Below are positions 1-10,567 of a DNA stretch of 64,000 bases, piece by piece. Numbering within the stretch: the stretch's first letter is position 1; each line of letters opens with the position of its first letter. Under the pieces are notes generated by a model. It ran no database searches. It was not told the origin of the DNA and saw nothing but the letters and a program-made list of their open reading frames with translations. Source of the stretch: Narthecium ossifragum (taxonomy: Eukaryota; Streptophyta; Magnoliopsida; Dioscoreales; Nartheciaceae); NCBI GenBank assembly GCA_963920575.1, contig OY986965.1, positions 23,430,829-23,494,828 on the forward strand, written 5' to 3'. The position numbers and the translations under genes were made by a program.

Positions 1-1846
1 TGCCGGATCTTGAAAGTGATGGAGACTGAAGGTTTCTTAAAGTATTTGGGTGTTCCGATTGATGGTGGTTGACTCAAGAAGGAAGCCTTCAATGACTTGA
101 TGGAGACCTTCCAAAGATGATTGAGCGACTGGTCCTCTCTAAATAATTAGCGGGAGCAGTCCGTGTCACCCTTATCAAAACAGTGCTTCAAGCTACTCCA
201 AATCACTTGTTGTTTGCTACCCACATCCCCAAGTATGTTCTCTCTGATCTTGAATTTATTTGTAGATCCTTCTTGTGGAATGGGAAAAAGGCTGGCCGAG
301 TTGCTTGCGATATCGTCTACAAACCTTTGGAGTATGGAGGACTTGGCCTTCGTCACTTTAATACATGGCAAAACACCTTACGCATCCGACGAGCGGCAAG
401 TTTATACTTGAATCCGGATTCTCTTTGGGCAAAGATGACTTGATCGAAATACAAGTGGCACACCAATCTTCCCATTGGCAGTGTCCTAGCAAGGTCACCA
501 GGGCACTGGAGACGCACATGCGCTGCCTCAAGAAAGCTTCAGGAGGGTATTCACTGGATTTCGGCGTGCCATGGGAGGATCAATGCTTTGGATGATTGTT
601 GGTTGCTCGATCTTCCACTCTCTATGTCTCCTTCTTTGTTTTCGTGCCACATTCCATTGGATCTCAAGGTCTCGGATCTTCTCGACCAATCAACTGGATT
701 CTGGAAGGATGACATGCTGCGCACCTTCTTCCATCTAGATCTAATTGAAGCAATCCATCGAGTCCGGATCCAGGGGTGGCATGCGGACAAGCGTATATGG
801 TCCTCCGCCTCTAATGGAGAAATCTTGACGGCTTCCATTCATACTTGGCTTGCTAATGAACGAAGAGGGCATTGGGATGGGGAGGATCGCTGTGCGGGAT
901 GGCTCAATCTTTGGAAAGCTCCGGTGGGTCCGCGAGTTAAATTTTTCCTTTGGCGCTTCTTCCATGGTAAGATTCTAACTGCGGACTTCCTCTTCTCCAT
1001 CGGTCGAATTCTTGATCCTACTTGTTTAAGATGTGGGGGGGATGTTGAGACACCTGCACACCTCTTCTTTGAGTGTGGATTTTCTCAGGAAGTTTGGGAG
1101 AGAGTGTCTCATGGTCGCCCTCATCCCTCTTCTCTGGATTATTGCTGGGAATTTCTTTGTCCCTCTTTAAGATCTAGGTTGGCAGCATCTAAATCATGGG
1201 TTGGTTATACTTTATGGTGGTTGTGAAAGGATCGAAACACCGTCTTCTTCGACAATCAAGCAACTTCGGCGGACCAATTTGCAAGAATCATCATCAGGCA
1301 AGTTAGAGAATATTCAGCTTCTCACCATGCCTTGAACTCTCCTCCTCCGGCTAGCTTGGTCCAATCTCTTGTTCTTTGTTCCGACGCAGCTGTCCGAGGA
1401 GGAATAGCCAGACTTGCAGCTCTTCTATTTCCTGATGGATCTCATCCAGCCTAGACTTGGGCTACCAGAGTCCCTGTTTCTTCTGTGGTTGAGGCTGAAA
1501 TTTTAGCAATGAGGGGTGGTCTACGGGAAGCCAAGCGAAGGGGGCTACAGTCCGTCGTGGTTGAATCCGACTTGCTTCTTGGCGTCGGATTTGTGACGGG
1601 AAGGTACGCATGGCCCAATGAGCTTCGTGATCTCTTGATGTCCTTATGGCGCTTAACTTTTGAGTTCTCAGAGGTGCTTTTTGTTCATATACCTCGAGAG
1701 TTTAGTCTCGAGGCAAATGTTTTGGCAGGCTTAGTGCGTGGGAATATGCTTATTCCCTTAACTGAAGCCTATCTTTTCTTGATGTATCTTTTCTTTTCTC
1801 TTTTGTGTACCAAGCCATAGGGCTCAATTAACCAAAAAAAAAAAAA
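1..1846 (+). pseudogene. LINE retrotransposon 3' portion (RT thumb, zf-RVT, RNase H-like), decayed
   Basis: This is the 3' end of a plant L1-type LINE ORF2, broken by stops and frameshifts. The start encodes the RT tail with KYLGVPI. Positions 183-443 (another frame) encode the region with SFLWNG and GGLGLR. Positions 588-1226 encode about 200 residues ending in a zinc-binding reverse-transcriptase-associated domain: WKAPVGPRVKFFLWR, then CxxCG, an H and a C near residues 165-185. Around 1371-1820 there is an RNase H-like segment (CSDAAVRGG, then EAEILAMRGGLREA and VVVESD). A short A-run at 1832-1844 fits the LINE poly-A tail. The 5' part lies outside the window. It is not functional. Confidence 0.85.
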
Positions 1847-2439
1847 GCTACATGCTACGTAGTAGTGTTTCTTGATAAGCTGCTTGCAGTAAAGAGTGAA
1901 TAGTCCAAAGAGCCCAGCTCATTCTTCGTATAATTTTCTTTTTAAATCCATTTGTGTTTTGATTTGTGAATCGAAGGACACTTTCGTGTTTGTTTAGAAA
2001 ACATGCCAAATTCATAAATTTGTGACCAAAATTCCCCTTCCCAACTCTCTCTCGTCATTTAATGGCACCTGACACAAATACGAGAGAGAGAAATGAGAGA
2101 ATTAATGGCACCTGACAGCTAACACAAATAAGAGAGATAGAAATGAGAGAATTCCTTACTTATACGAGGATTCCTTACTTAGCATATGAATTCCTCACTT
2201 ATGAGAGGAATTCCTTACTTATCATTCCTTATTTAGCCAATGAGTTCTTACTTATGCTATCAGTGAGGCCTCACATCCATCCTCCTGGACACGAGGGTCC
2301 ATCGAAGGTGACGCGGAGCTCCAGTGATCCCCACACATATAAACCCCCGTCGCCGATCCTCAACTCCCGTCCACGAGAATAGTCGGCGGGGTCTGGTCCG
2401 GCTAGGTGAACTGGATCCGGTACGTCCTCAGGTGCCTCC
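1847..2439. other. Intergenic; short tandem GAATTCCTTACTTA-like repeat
   Basis: No gene seen. Around 2085-2260 there are two copies of a stretch with ATTAATGGCACCTGACA and AGAGAGAAATGAGAGAATT. They are followed by several degenerate copies of a unit like gaattccttacttat (about 2149-2235). Confidence 0.5.
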
Positions 2440-3399
2440 ACGGCTCTACTAGGGAGGGGGAGCCTGAGCCAGAGGGGAGGAGGCGATGGAGAAGAGAGAG
2501 AGAGAGAGAGAAACAGAGGAGAGAGGAGGAGGGGAGGAGGAGCCAGAGAAGAGGGGGGCCGGAGCTGGAGTGGAGGAGGCGACGGAGAAGAGAGAGAGAA
2601 ACAGAGGAAGAGAGCAGGAGAGGAGGAGGAGCTGAAGAAGAGGGGAGCTGGAGCCGGAGGGGAGGAGGCGATGGAAAAGAGAGAGAGAGAAACAGAGGAG
2701 AAAGTAGGAGGGGAGGAGGCGACGGAGAAGAGAGAGAGAAACAGAGGAAGAGAGACGCATCGGCTCCAACATTGACCCCCGTCGATCGTACCAGTACCTC
2801 GGCCTCCCCTGTTCCTGGAGCAGGGGCTGTAGGTGATGCCAAGCAAGGCGGCAATGATGGCGCGTTCCCTATTCCTCAGTCACCTCCTCACCATCACCAT
2901 CGCTGTATCGCGACATGAGGAAGATAGAGGAAGCTTTCCAACGGAGACGGCGCTAGATGCGGCACCGGCCGAGGGGACGGGCCTAAGAGGAGGGATGACC
3001 CCTGCTTCCCGTTGGAAATGCTCTCGTCGCCGGTAGTCGACATGAGGAACTCGAGGGAGGAAAGGCGGGGGACGAGCTCGAGACCAGGGGGTTGAGACGG
3101 CTCGGCAGGCGGGGGACGAGCTCGGGACGACAGAGGGGCGGCCGGGGATGACCTCGAGACGCTCGGATGGAAGAGATGAGGATGGAGAGAGAGTGGGAAA
3201 GGAGAGAGAGATCTCGGCTGCAGAGAGAGAGTGGGGGAGAGAGGGAGGGAGAGAGTGAGGGAGGAAGAGAGAGAGGGAGCGACGGAGAGAGAGGGTCGAT
3301 GGAGAGAGAGAGAGGGAAGGAGGGAGGGAGGGAGAGAGAGAGAGTGGATGGAGGGATCAGGTGGATGGAGAGAGGGAGGGAGACCCCTGCTTCCCGTTG
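2440..3399. repeat. Purine-rich (GA/GAG) low-complexity tract with internal duplications
   Basis: Positions 2475-2755 and 3165-3385 are almost purely GAGAGA/GGAGG on the + strand. They yield long overlapping open frames on both strands that are composition artefacts. A non-repetitive segment, CCCCTGCTTCCCGTTGGAAA followed by TGCTCTCGTCGCC, occurs near 2999-3030. It recurs at 3384-3404, where the family A solo LTR interrupts it, and continues after that LTR at 5703. Confidence 0.7.
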
Positions 3400-3404
3400 G
3401 AAAC

Positions 3405-5697
3405 TGTCGCGCCCCGGCCCAGAAAACCCATCCGGACCGGGACACGAGGGGGGGGGGGGGTGGGGGTTCCTACATCTACTAACATCAAACTAGCGGAAAC
3501 AGTTATAATAAATAATCAGAGGGCAGAAGTAAATCTAACATCTACTATTCCATCACAATCCAAAGATTGTACATACATCAGAGTTATATCTAAATTTACA
3601 TATATCAGTCCTCAAAAAGTTACGTCATCAATAGTCGCCAGAAAAACACAGCAGAAGCCTTCTTGATCCTCAAGCATGACCTGATGTCGACGCGCCGCCA
3701 TAGGACGAACAACTGGGAGCCACTGCAGAAGAGCTGGTACCTGCACCTGCAAATACCGCAGCCCAGGTAGGAATGAGCAAAAGCTCAGCAGGGTTCTACT
3801 CTACGACACACACAAGGAAGGCAACAACAACTGTACTAACTCTGTGCCAAGTACTGAGGCATGCCAAGGACCCCATAAATCCCGTCAATAACCCGAAGGT
3901 TACCTGTCCAAAGTACGTCCCTCCGACAGCCACTGTTCAAGGACGGACCTACCTCCGACAATCCTTGACACAGGGTGGACATGACGATACCAGTAGGACA
4001 CCCCTCTTCAAGCGGGATCTCCACACTTGGCGGAACAACCGTGGTTATGACAACCATCTCTCAGCACTCAAAGCAACAGAGCCAACACGACCTCTAAGCT
4101 CCAAATCAAAAGCTCAGTCCTGCCAGGGAGCCCATAAATCCCGTCAATAACCCGAAGGGTACCTGTCCAAGGTACGTCCCTCCGACAGCCCCTGTCCACG
4201 GACGGACCACCTCCGACAATCCCTGACACAGGGTGGACATGACGATACCATGCAACTAATACACAATCAATAATGCATGCTATGGACATACACATACAAG
4301 AGATAGGCATGCAACAGTATGATACATGTAGCATACAAGTCAACCGAATCGCTGCAGCGGTACTACCAACCGCTGCCAGCCAATCCACAGCGGGTCCCGG
4401 CATTACGACGGTACCATGACCATCAACCGCGGACTCTTGCAACGGGAAGCAATCCCGAAAACGCTGATGAACAGTAAAATATAATATTATAATCCGAACA
4501 TATAATATTATATTTAAAACACCAAAACATTCTCTACCTATAGCTAATTGACCCCGTCGATTCGACGTCCAAACGACGTCGGATTCGAGATCCAACTTAG
4601 ATTCCAGTAGCCCAACATGCCGGGATCAACATATCCAAAATCCAGAAACATCCAACGGCTAGATTAACGGGTAAACACTAATCAAAACCGCTAATCAAAC
4701 TAACTTACCAATTACTTGCTGCAACGCTGCCCTCCAGTAATAAATTCATAAGAAATCATAGGAAAATCAGACAATTACGAAATCAGTTGGGTTTGAAAGT
4801 AGATTCAAATATTTACCACTCTTATGTTCATTACAACCCAAGAACATGCACGTACTGATCAAAAAACTCACCGCAAACCGGCTGTTCTTCAAGAACAGCA
4901 GAAACCGGAAAATCCGAGATTAAACATGCTTAAATCCTACTAAAATCTCAGCCAAAGCTTTTGAAACTTATAAAAGAAATTATACTAAGCAAGAGGAAGC
5001 CAACAACACAAAGAACTATAAGATCTACCGGCTAGATTAAGAGAAACCCATTAAACAACTCTCGTAGGTAGGAAACCTACCGGAAACGCAATCCTTGGTT
5101 GATTCCCCGCTAATCAGTCACCAACAAGGCTCCAAACCACACCAGGGATCTTTCTCACGCCGCCACGGTTTCAACGAGCCTTCAAACGCTCAAAACGGTT
5201 GCTGGAGGAGGGAGAACGGTGGAGAAGAAGGAGCTGTCGGAAAACAGGGGAAGAAACAGAGCTCGCGGGAAGAAGAAAAAAGAAGGAAGGAGAAGGAGAA
5301 GGAGAGGAAGAAAAGAGGAAGAAAAGGCAGGGGAAAGCGGGGAAAGGAGGGGAAAAGGGGACGAGTGGAGAGAAAGTCCTCTCTCCCTCTGACAGGGGAG
5401 AGCGATGGCCGACGGTGGCCGTCCTCTCAAAAGAAACCCACCGACTCGATAGCGATCGATCGCTCCAAGGAGCGATCGGTCGCTCACGGGCCGTCAGCCG
5501 CCCAAAGACAGGCTTCTGCGTGCCCGAGCTGGGATCTTCCGATCCCGGGTCCATCTAACTATTCTGTTCAAACACATACACCAAAACAAGGCCGGTGTGT
5601 GCACACGCGGGTGTGAAACAAACCGACAAGGTGCAGTTTACCAAATTGCCCTTGTGGTCAACAATGAGCTACAGGAATAGAGGGACAGGTCCTCACA
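3405..5697 (+). mobile_element. Solo LTR, family A (copy A1), with 5-bp target duplication
   Basis: The element starts TGTCGCGCC and ends GGTCCTCACA (TG...CA) and is 2293 bp. It is flanked by perfect GAAAC duplications at 3400-3404 and 5698-5702. It carries a conserved block shared by all family A copies (about 3725-3830: ACCTGCACCTGCAAAT, then GGTAGGAATGAGCA, then TCTACTCTACG), a purine tract (5200-5380), one GATCGATC palindrome doublet (cores 5454 and 5474), and GGATCTTCCGATCCCGGGTC near 5530. No internal coding region is present, so it is a recombinant solo LTR. Its autonomous parent is unknown; a Ty3/gypsy origin is my guess. Confidence 0.85.
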
Positions 5698-5702
5698 GAA
5701 AC

Positions 5703-6260
5703 GCTCCCGTCACCCTTCTCTCAATCTCCCGCTCTCAACCATCTCTCTCTCTCCCACTCTTATTTCCGGTTTGAGGACTCGGGGTGAGACCATTTCGGCT
5801 GTGGCCGCCGGAGAAGGAGGCCGCGACAAGAGCGGGCTTGATGCCAAGGACGGTGCATCGGAAGGAGATCGTGCGGGAGAGGTGGGAAAGGTGTCGGAGT
5901 CGGACTACAGCTCCGGTGTCGTCTAACTCTCATCCTCAGGAGTTGCTGTCGGAGACGGACTACGGCTTCGGTGTCGTCATCGCGGTGATCGACACCGGCA
6001 TCCGCCCCTCTCATTGCAGATTCCATGAAAGAGGTATCGGCCCCGTGCCGGAGAAGTGGAAAGGAGCGTGCGAGACTGGGCCTAGCTTCTCTGCCTCTAG
6101 CTGCAATAACAAGCTCGTCAGCGCTCGCTTCTTTCTGGCCGGATACCAGGCGTCCGGACATGTCAGACATGCCAATGGCACGGCCGAGGTTCTGTCTCCA
6201 TACGACACCAATAGCCACGGCACCCACACCGCCTCCACCGTGGTCGGCGGGGCGGGGGCG
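5703..6260 (+). pseudogene. Subtilisin-like protease (SBT) N-terminal fragment
   Basis: Within the frame starting at 5784, about residues 56-153 match the start of a plant subtilase peptidase domain. They include the catalytic-Asp region (VIAVIDTGI), the downstream CETG and CNNKLV...ARFF signatures, and the catalytic-His motif (SHGTHTAST). The catalytic Ser region, PA domain, Fn3-like domain and signal peptide are absent. After the His motif the frame runs into a GA-rich tract (6265-6330). A segment encoding SE(S/T)DYG...GVV is duplicated at about 5893-5925 and 5946-5982. This is a captured or truncated gene fragment, not an active protease. Confidence 0.75.
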
Positions 6261-7311
6261 GCTCGATGGAGAGAGATTGGGTGGATGGAGAGGGAGGGAG
6301 GGAGGGAGAGAGAGTGTGAGAGAGAGTGCATGCAACATTACGTTGTTATATATATAGGTATCTATAATTTAGCAGCAATGCATGTTAAGTTGAGTTAATG
6401 CATGCATGCAAAGAGTACTACGTGGAAATCTTGGTCGAGGGTCGACGTGAAGTAGTCGACGATGATCCGGCGGTGGGCGGCGCTAAGATGGAGCTAGAGA
6501 ACTCATGTAGAGAAATCATATCATATCATATCATATATATATACTAGTGAATGCCTGTGCCTACGACACGGATATTTAAGGTTTCTTTCAGAAAATTTCG
6601 GCAAAATCTACCATGTAATGAGAGTTAAATGAAACAATTCTACAACATTTTTCAAATACCAGTCGACGAAGTCCCCGAGGCTTGTACAACCATTGCTCGC
6701 TTTGACGCAGGTTCAGAATATCCAACCAATCCTCCTAATTTCTCACGTTCTCGCCGTGCACGTTGTGCCAGTTGCTTATTTAAACATCCAGCTTAATTTT
6801 GTTGATTTTTTTCCCGTTCTCGCCGTGCACGTTGAGCTAACGCAGCTTTTGATGGCTTATTATTATTAACAATACAAACATTCATAATAAATTTAACACG
6901 CTCTATATGTGACATAAAATAGATCAAACTAAATGAATATTGTAATAAAAGACAAAACCAACATTCACATGCAAATGACTTACTATGCCAACGATAAGTT
7001 GATCATTATTATCATCAGCCATCATGGAGGATCTACAAAAGAAAAAGATGCAATCAATGAACACTAAACCTAGAATATACAGTCAATGAACAACATATGG
7101 CAATCCAACCCTCCACCAAAAAATCCCAAGAAACCCAAAAAAAAATGGACCAAAACCCAGACGAACAATGAAGGCATCTTCTAAGCTAAGCTTTCCATCT
7201 ACTTGGGCTTCCACCACTACTATTACATTAGAATTAGAAAACAATGAAGGCATCTTCTTCCCACTGTTGCTCAAGGTCTCCAGGTTGGACATTGTAAACA
7301 TGGCTGAGACC
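6261..7311. other. Non-coding stretch up to the assembly gap
   Basis: A GA microsatellite (about 6265-6330) is followed by AT-rich DNA with ATATC repeats (about 6518-6545). The phrase ttctcgccgtgcacgttg is duplicated near 6747 and 6816. A phrase around atgaaggcatcttct is duplicated near 7168 and 7244. A minus-strand frame runs from the gap down to 7083 but resembles nothing I know. Confidence 0.4.
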
Positions 7312-7511
7312 NNNNNNNNNNNNNNNNNNNNNNNNNNNNNNNNNNNNNNNNNNNNNNNNNNNNNNNNNNNNNNNNNNNNNNNNNNNNNNNNNNNNNNNNN
7401 NNNNNNNNNNNNNNNNNNNNNNNNNNNNNNNNNNNNNNNNNNNNNNNNNNNNNNNNNNNNNNNNNNNNNNNNNNNNNNNNNNNNNNNNNNNNNNNNNNNN
7501 NNNNNNNNNNN
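7312..7511. other. Assembly gap (200 N)
   Basis: Exactly 200 N, a conventional placeholder of unknown true length. Any open frame crossing it is meaningless. Confidence 0.99.
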
Positions 7512-8316
7512 CCTCCCTCCCCGTCCACTATCGACCTCATCCTCCATCTCGCGTTGCCGCCGTCCACCCTCCATCTCGCGCTGCCGCCCGTCCACCCTTC
7601 ATCTCGCGCTGCCGCCGTCCTCCCTTCTTCGCCGTCGCGCCGCTTCTCCGCCGACCAACGTCGGCTCCGGCAACCAACCCTTCTCCTCTCCTATCCCGAC
7701 GACCAGGTGAAGAAATACATCTTGATTTTTTTACTTGATTTTTTTTAATCTTCCAAGAGCAGAAGAAATCGTGAAGAAATGCTACCATCTGAAGAACAAG
7801 AGACCTGCATTTTGATTCCCATAAATACCTTGCAGTTCACCTTTTGAAGAACAAACACAGAGTAGGCATTTGTACATCAATAATTGCTTCATTAACAGTT
7901 TCCTAAGCTCTATGTTGTAGGAAACATACCTTGCAGTTCTAACTTTTCCTATACATACCTTGCAGTTCTATATTCATTGGTTTACCTTATTCCAAAAAAA
8001 TTAGTCTAACTTACATTTTTTTTTTTCCACTGGACCAGAGCATTTGCTTCGTTTTAATGACCTATAGTCGATACTCTTTTACTTCAAGGGTCCTTTTGAA
8101 CTTCACTAGTAGCTTTCACTAAATGGATGTTTTTTCTGTTATTTACAGACATGCATCTCTTAACTTGCTTATTTTGGCAGCTTTCTCAACATTGTTGCTG
8201 GAAATGCAACAGTGCTACCAATGCAAGCATATGCTTTTGATTAAGCTTTATGATATCTCCTTTAAGATGCTAGCGACAAGCTCTAGCACTTCTATTCTTC
8301 TGATTCAATCCTACAG
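7512..8316. other. Non-coding; CGC/CCT tandem repeat then probable intron
   Basis: A short tandem repeat (about 7540-7625) has units like CGTCCACCCTCCATCTCGCG. It is followed by AT-rich DNA with repeated ATACCTTGCAGTTC (7827, 7929, 7955). The last part probably is intron upstream of the exon at 8317. Confidence 0.4.
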
Positions 8317-8589
8317 ATTAGAAAATCTGCTGCTGATCAGACATACCTAGTCCTCTTGGAGAATACGGATGCTATTGCACAGGACAAAATGGGCAGGGCG
8401 CTCGAAATTCTTGGTGAGACATGCTGGGATGGTGATGTCGAAGAAGCAAGGCGTGGAAGGTTGCAATTATGTGAATTGGCTGGTCTGGGATCTCAGACCT
8501 CTCTGAACGTCACAACCAGGCAATTAAACAAGGGTGATAGGAGGGATTCTGTGATTGATGAAAATGAATCTTATTCCTCATTAGTTTAA
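8317..8589 (+). CDS. Probable terminal exon of an unidentified plant gene
   Basis: A pyrimidine-rich tract ending in CAG (8312-8316) gives a good acceptor. The frame then runs 90 codons to TAA at 8587-8589. The peptide begins IRKSAADQTYLVLLENTDA and later has GETCWDGDVEEARRGRLQL; it ends in a serine/acid-rich tail. Its composition is that of ordinary cytosolic or nuclear protein, not transposon, and it has no membrane segment. I do not recognise the family. Upstream exons could not be placed with confidence; a candidate near 8179 does not stay open. It may be a gene relic. Confidence 0.4.
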   Translation: MRKSAADQTYLVLLENTDAIAQDKMGRALEILGETCWDGDVEEARRGRLQLCELAGLGSQTSLNVTTRQLNKGDRRDSVIDENESYSSLV

Positions 8590-9131
8590 TCGAGTGGTTC
8601 TAACTGCATAGCTTATCTATCCCCTGTCAAGCATGTATCTATCAAATTATCTGTATAATGCCCAGTTTTGTATCAGCTAGATGTTGTTAGTCATTTAACA
8701 TTTTAAGAGAGAGATTACAGCTTAAGATCTGATCAGATCAAGATCAAGCTCTTACTCTTTTCACAACTCAAGCTCTGATTAGCTCAAGCTTAAGCGAAAG
8801 CTCAAACTCAAGCTCTTCATACGAGATTCATTTTATTTTTCTTGTACCGTACTCAAAAAATTTCAATTCTGCATGTTGTATCTGGGTTTGGAGGTCAAGT
8901 TTGATGCCCCCTCCATTGTAAACATAATACACTGGAAATACATTAGCAATTTGCAATGAAAATCACATTTTTGTTTGCATTGATTACGACCATGCACTAC
9001 AAAGCAGATAGTCAGAGATGTCCAATCTACAAAATGAGTTCATAAACTGATGAAATGTTATTCTACATATTATTTATATCACTGTAAGCTCCACATTGTC
9101 CAATCTACAAGGAGGTATGGAACTAAAGAAC
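8590..9131. other. Intergenic, AT-rich
   Basis: No gene seen. About 8710-8810 carries several degenerate AAGCTC/GATC phrases. Confidence 0.4.
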
Positions 9132-9288
9132 CTAAAAGAATGGAAACTCCAGCTCTTGTAAGTGAGTATTGCTGGCTACAGGGAGGTTTGTGTGTCCTGC
9201 AATCAACTTCTTCTTTAACTTGGTGTTCCAGTAGTTCTTCACATCATTGTCAATTCTTCCAGGGAGCTTGGAAGCAATAACAGACCAC
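9132..9288 (-). pseudogene. R2R3-MYB exon 3 fragment (end of R3 repeat)
   Basis: On the minus strand an acceptor (TTTGGATCAG) precedes GTGGTCTG at 9288. That is the position of the conserved second intron of plant R2R3-MYB genes, inside the R3 repeat. The exon encodes [28 protein letters not shown], the DNA-recognition helix of R3. The usually invariant Thr in PGRTDND is Ile here. Only about 22 residues follow before the stop, whereas family members normally have a long C-terminal regulatory tail. Exons 1 and 2 were not found upstream (9289-10500). It probably is a broken copy of a RAX/MYB36-like gene; the subgroup is uncertain. Confidence 0.65.
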
Positions 9289-10567
9289 CTGATCCAAAGA
9301 CCAAGATGGATATTTAGCACATATTAACTCATGAAGTACTACAGTAGACAGTAATGGTGATGATCAGCAGAAATTAATTAACCATATCATTGGCAGTAAT
9401 ACATAGAAAACTATGTCACCTACTGTATCTGCTGTAACTTCCTGCACAGTAATAGAGGATGTTGACTTCATTAGAGTGATTGGAAACACATTTAGAATCT
9501 ATGGCAGTAGTTATACTTTATATAGCCATTTACAGGCAAGAATCTAGTGTAAGCTCAAAAAAAATTTCATTTAATGGGAATAGATATTCACAATGCAACA
9601 TGAATTGTGACTGTTGAAAGGCGAAGATACAAAATTTCATTTAGCTAGTGACAGACCAGCCTGTGGTTTTTGGTCAAAAAGATTCATCAGTTTAGTCAAC
9701 ATAAGAAATGTAGCATCAATAAGAGGACAATTTAAGATTGCATCTGCTGAACCTGGAGGATATCATCAAAGGCTAGTCAACATAAGAAGTATTATCTACG
9801 AGTAGAACTGGAGAATCGAATCAAGCTCTAAACACCAACTGATCCAAAAAAGCGATTTATTGAACTACAGCGGGCATCTTCTTCGGAGGGGGGGGGGGGG
9901 GGGGGGACTCCGGCAACCAACCCTCCTCCGGCTCGGGGGGAGGGAGGCCGGGCCTAGGTCGTCGGCGGCGAGCTGGCGGCGAGGTCTAGGGCACGGGCGA
10001 GGGAATGGGGGGAGGATGTGCTCGGGGGGAGGGAGGTCGGGCTTAGGTCGTCGGCGGCGAGGGAGGAAGGGAGGATGGGCTCGGGGGGAGGGAGGATGGG
10101 CTCGGGGGAGGATGAATGGGTAGAAAATTATGTGAAGGAGAGAAAGCTGGACTGGCTGGATCTAGACCGTCCGATCGGACGGTCCAGATTGGAGTTTGAC
10201 ATACAAGACTTGTGAAACTAGTTTGATCTCGAAAATTCCTATATATATATATATATGTGTGTGTCAGGTTGCTAATATATCCAAAAAGTAGGCTGCTTGT
10301 TTTAGGGCTTTCGAACACGTAAAAAAGGGTTTGGATGACATGTACATGGAACATGAATTTTGCATGTGTCCTCTTCAACTCTGTAGTTGAAGACATGTAT
10401 GCAGGTGTCATCAAAGCCAGCAAAGGATAAACATGAAACGATCTCATCAGCCATCTTCTTAAAATTCAACCTCAAGATTGATTATTTTCAGATACAAGTC
10501 AAACAGAAGATAAACATATATAAGCCCATTATTGATAGATAGGGAAAGAAAAACAGAAAAGTTTGCC
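9289..10567. other. Intergenic; poly-G run, G-rich duplication, TA/TG microsatellite
   Basis: No gene is supported. A G run at 9888-9906 opens a G-rich segment (to about 10120) containing duplicated phrases such as GGTCGTCGGCGGCGAG. A (TA)n(TG)n microsatellite sits at about 10240-10263. Open frames here follow from composition. Confidence 0.5.

Noticed and set aside
2271..2918. Long open frames on both strands
   Set aside because: They lie in GA/GAG low-complexity DNA and encode only Ser/Leu/Pro or Arg/Glu runs.
3167..3493. Arg/Glu-rich open frames
   Set aside because: Same purine tract; composition artefact.
5095..5616. 173-codon frame
   Set aside because: Lies inside the solo LTR A1 over its purine tract; highly charged low-complexity product, with other frames and the opposite strand also open.
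7083..7710. Frames crossing the N run
   Set aside because: Translation through a gap is meaningless.
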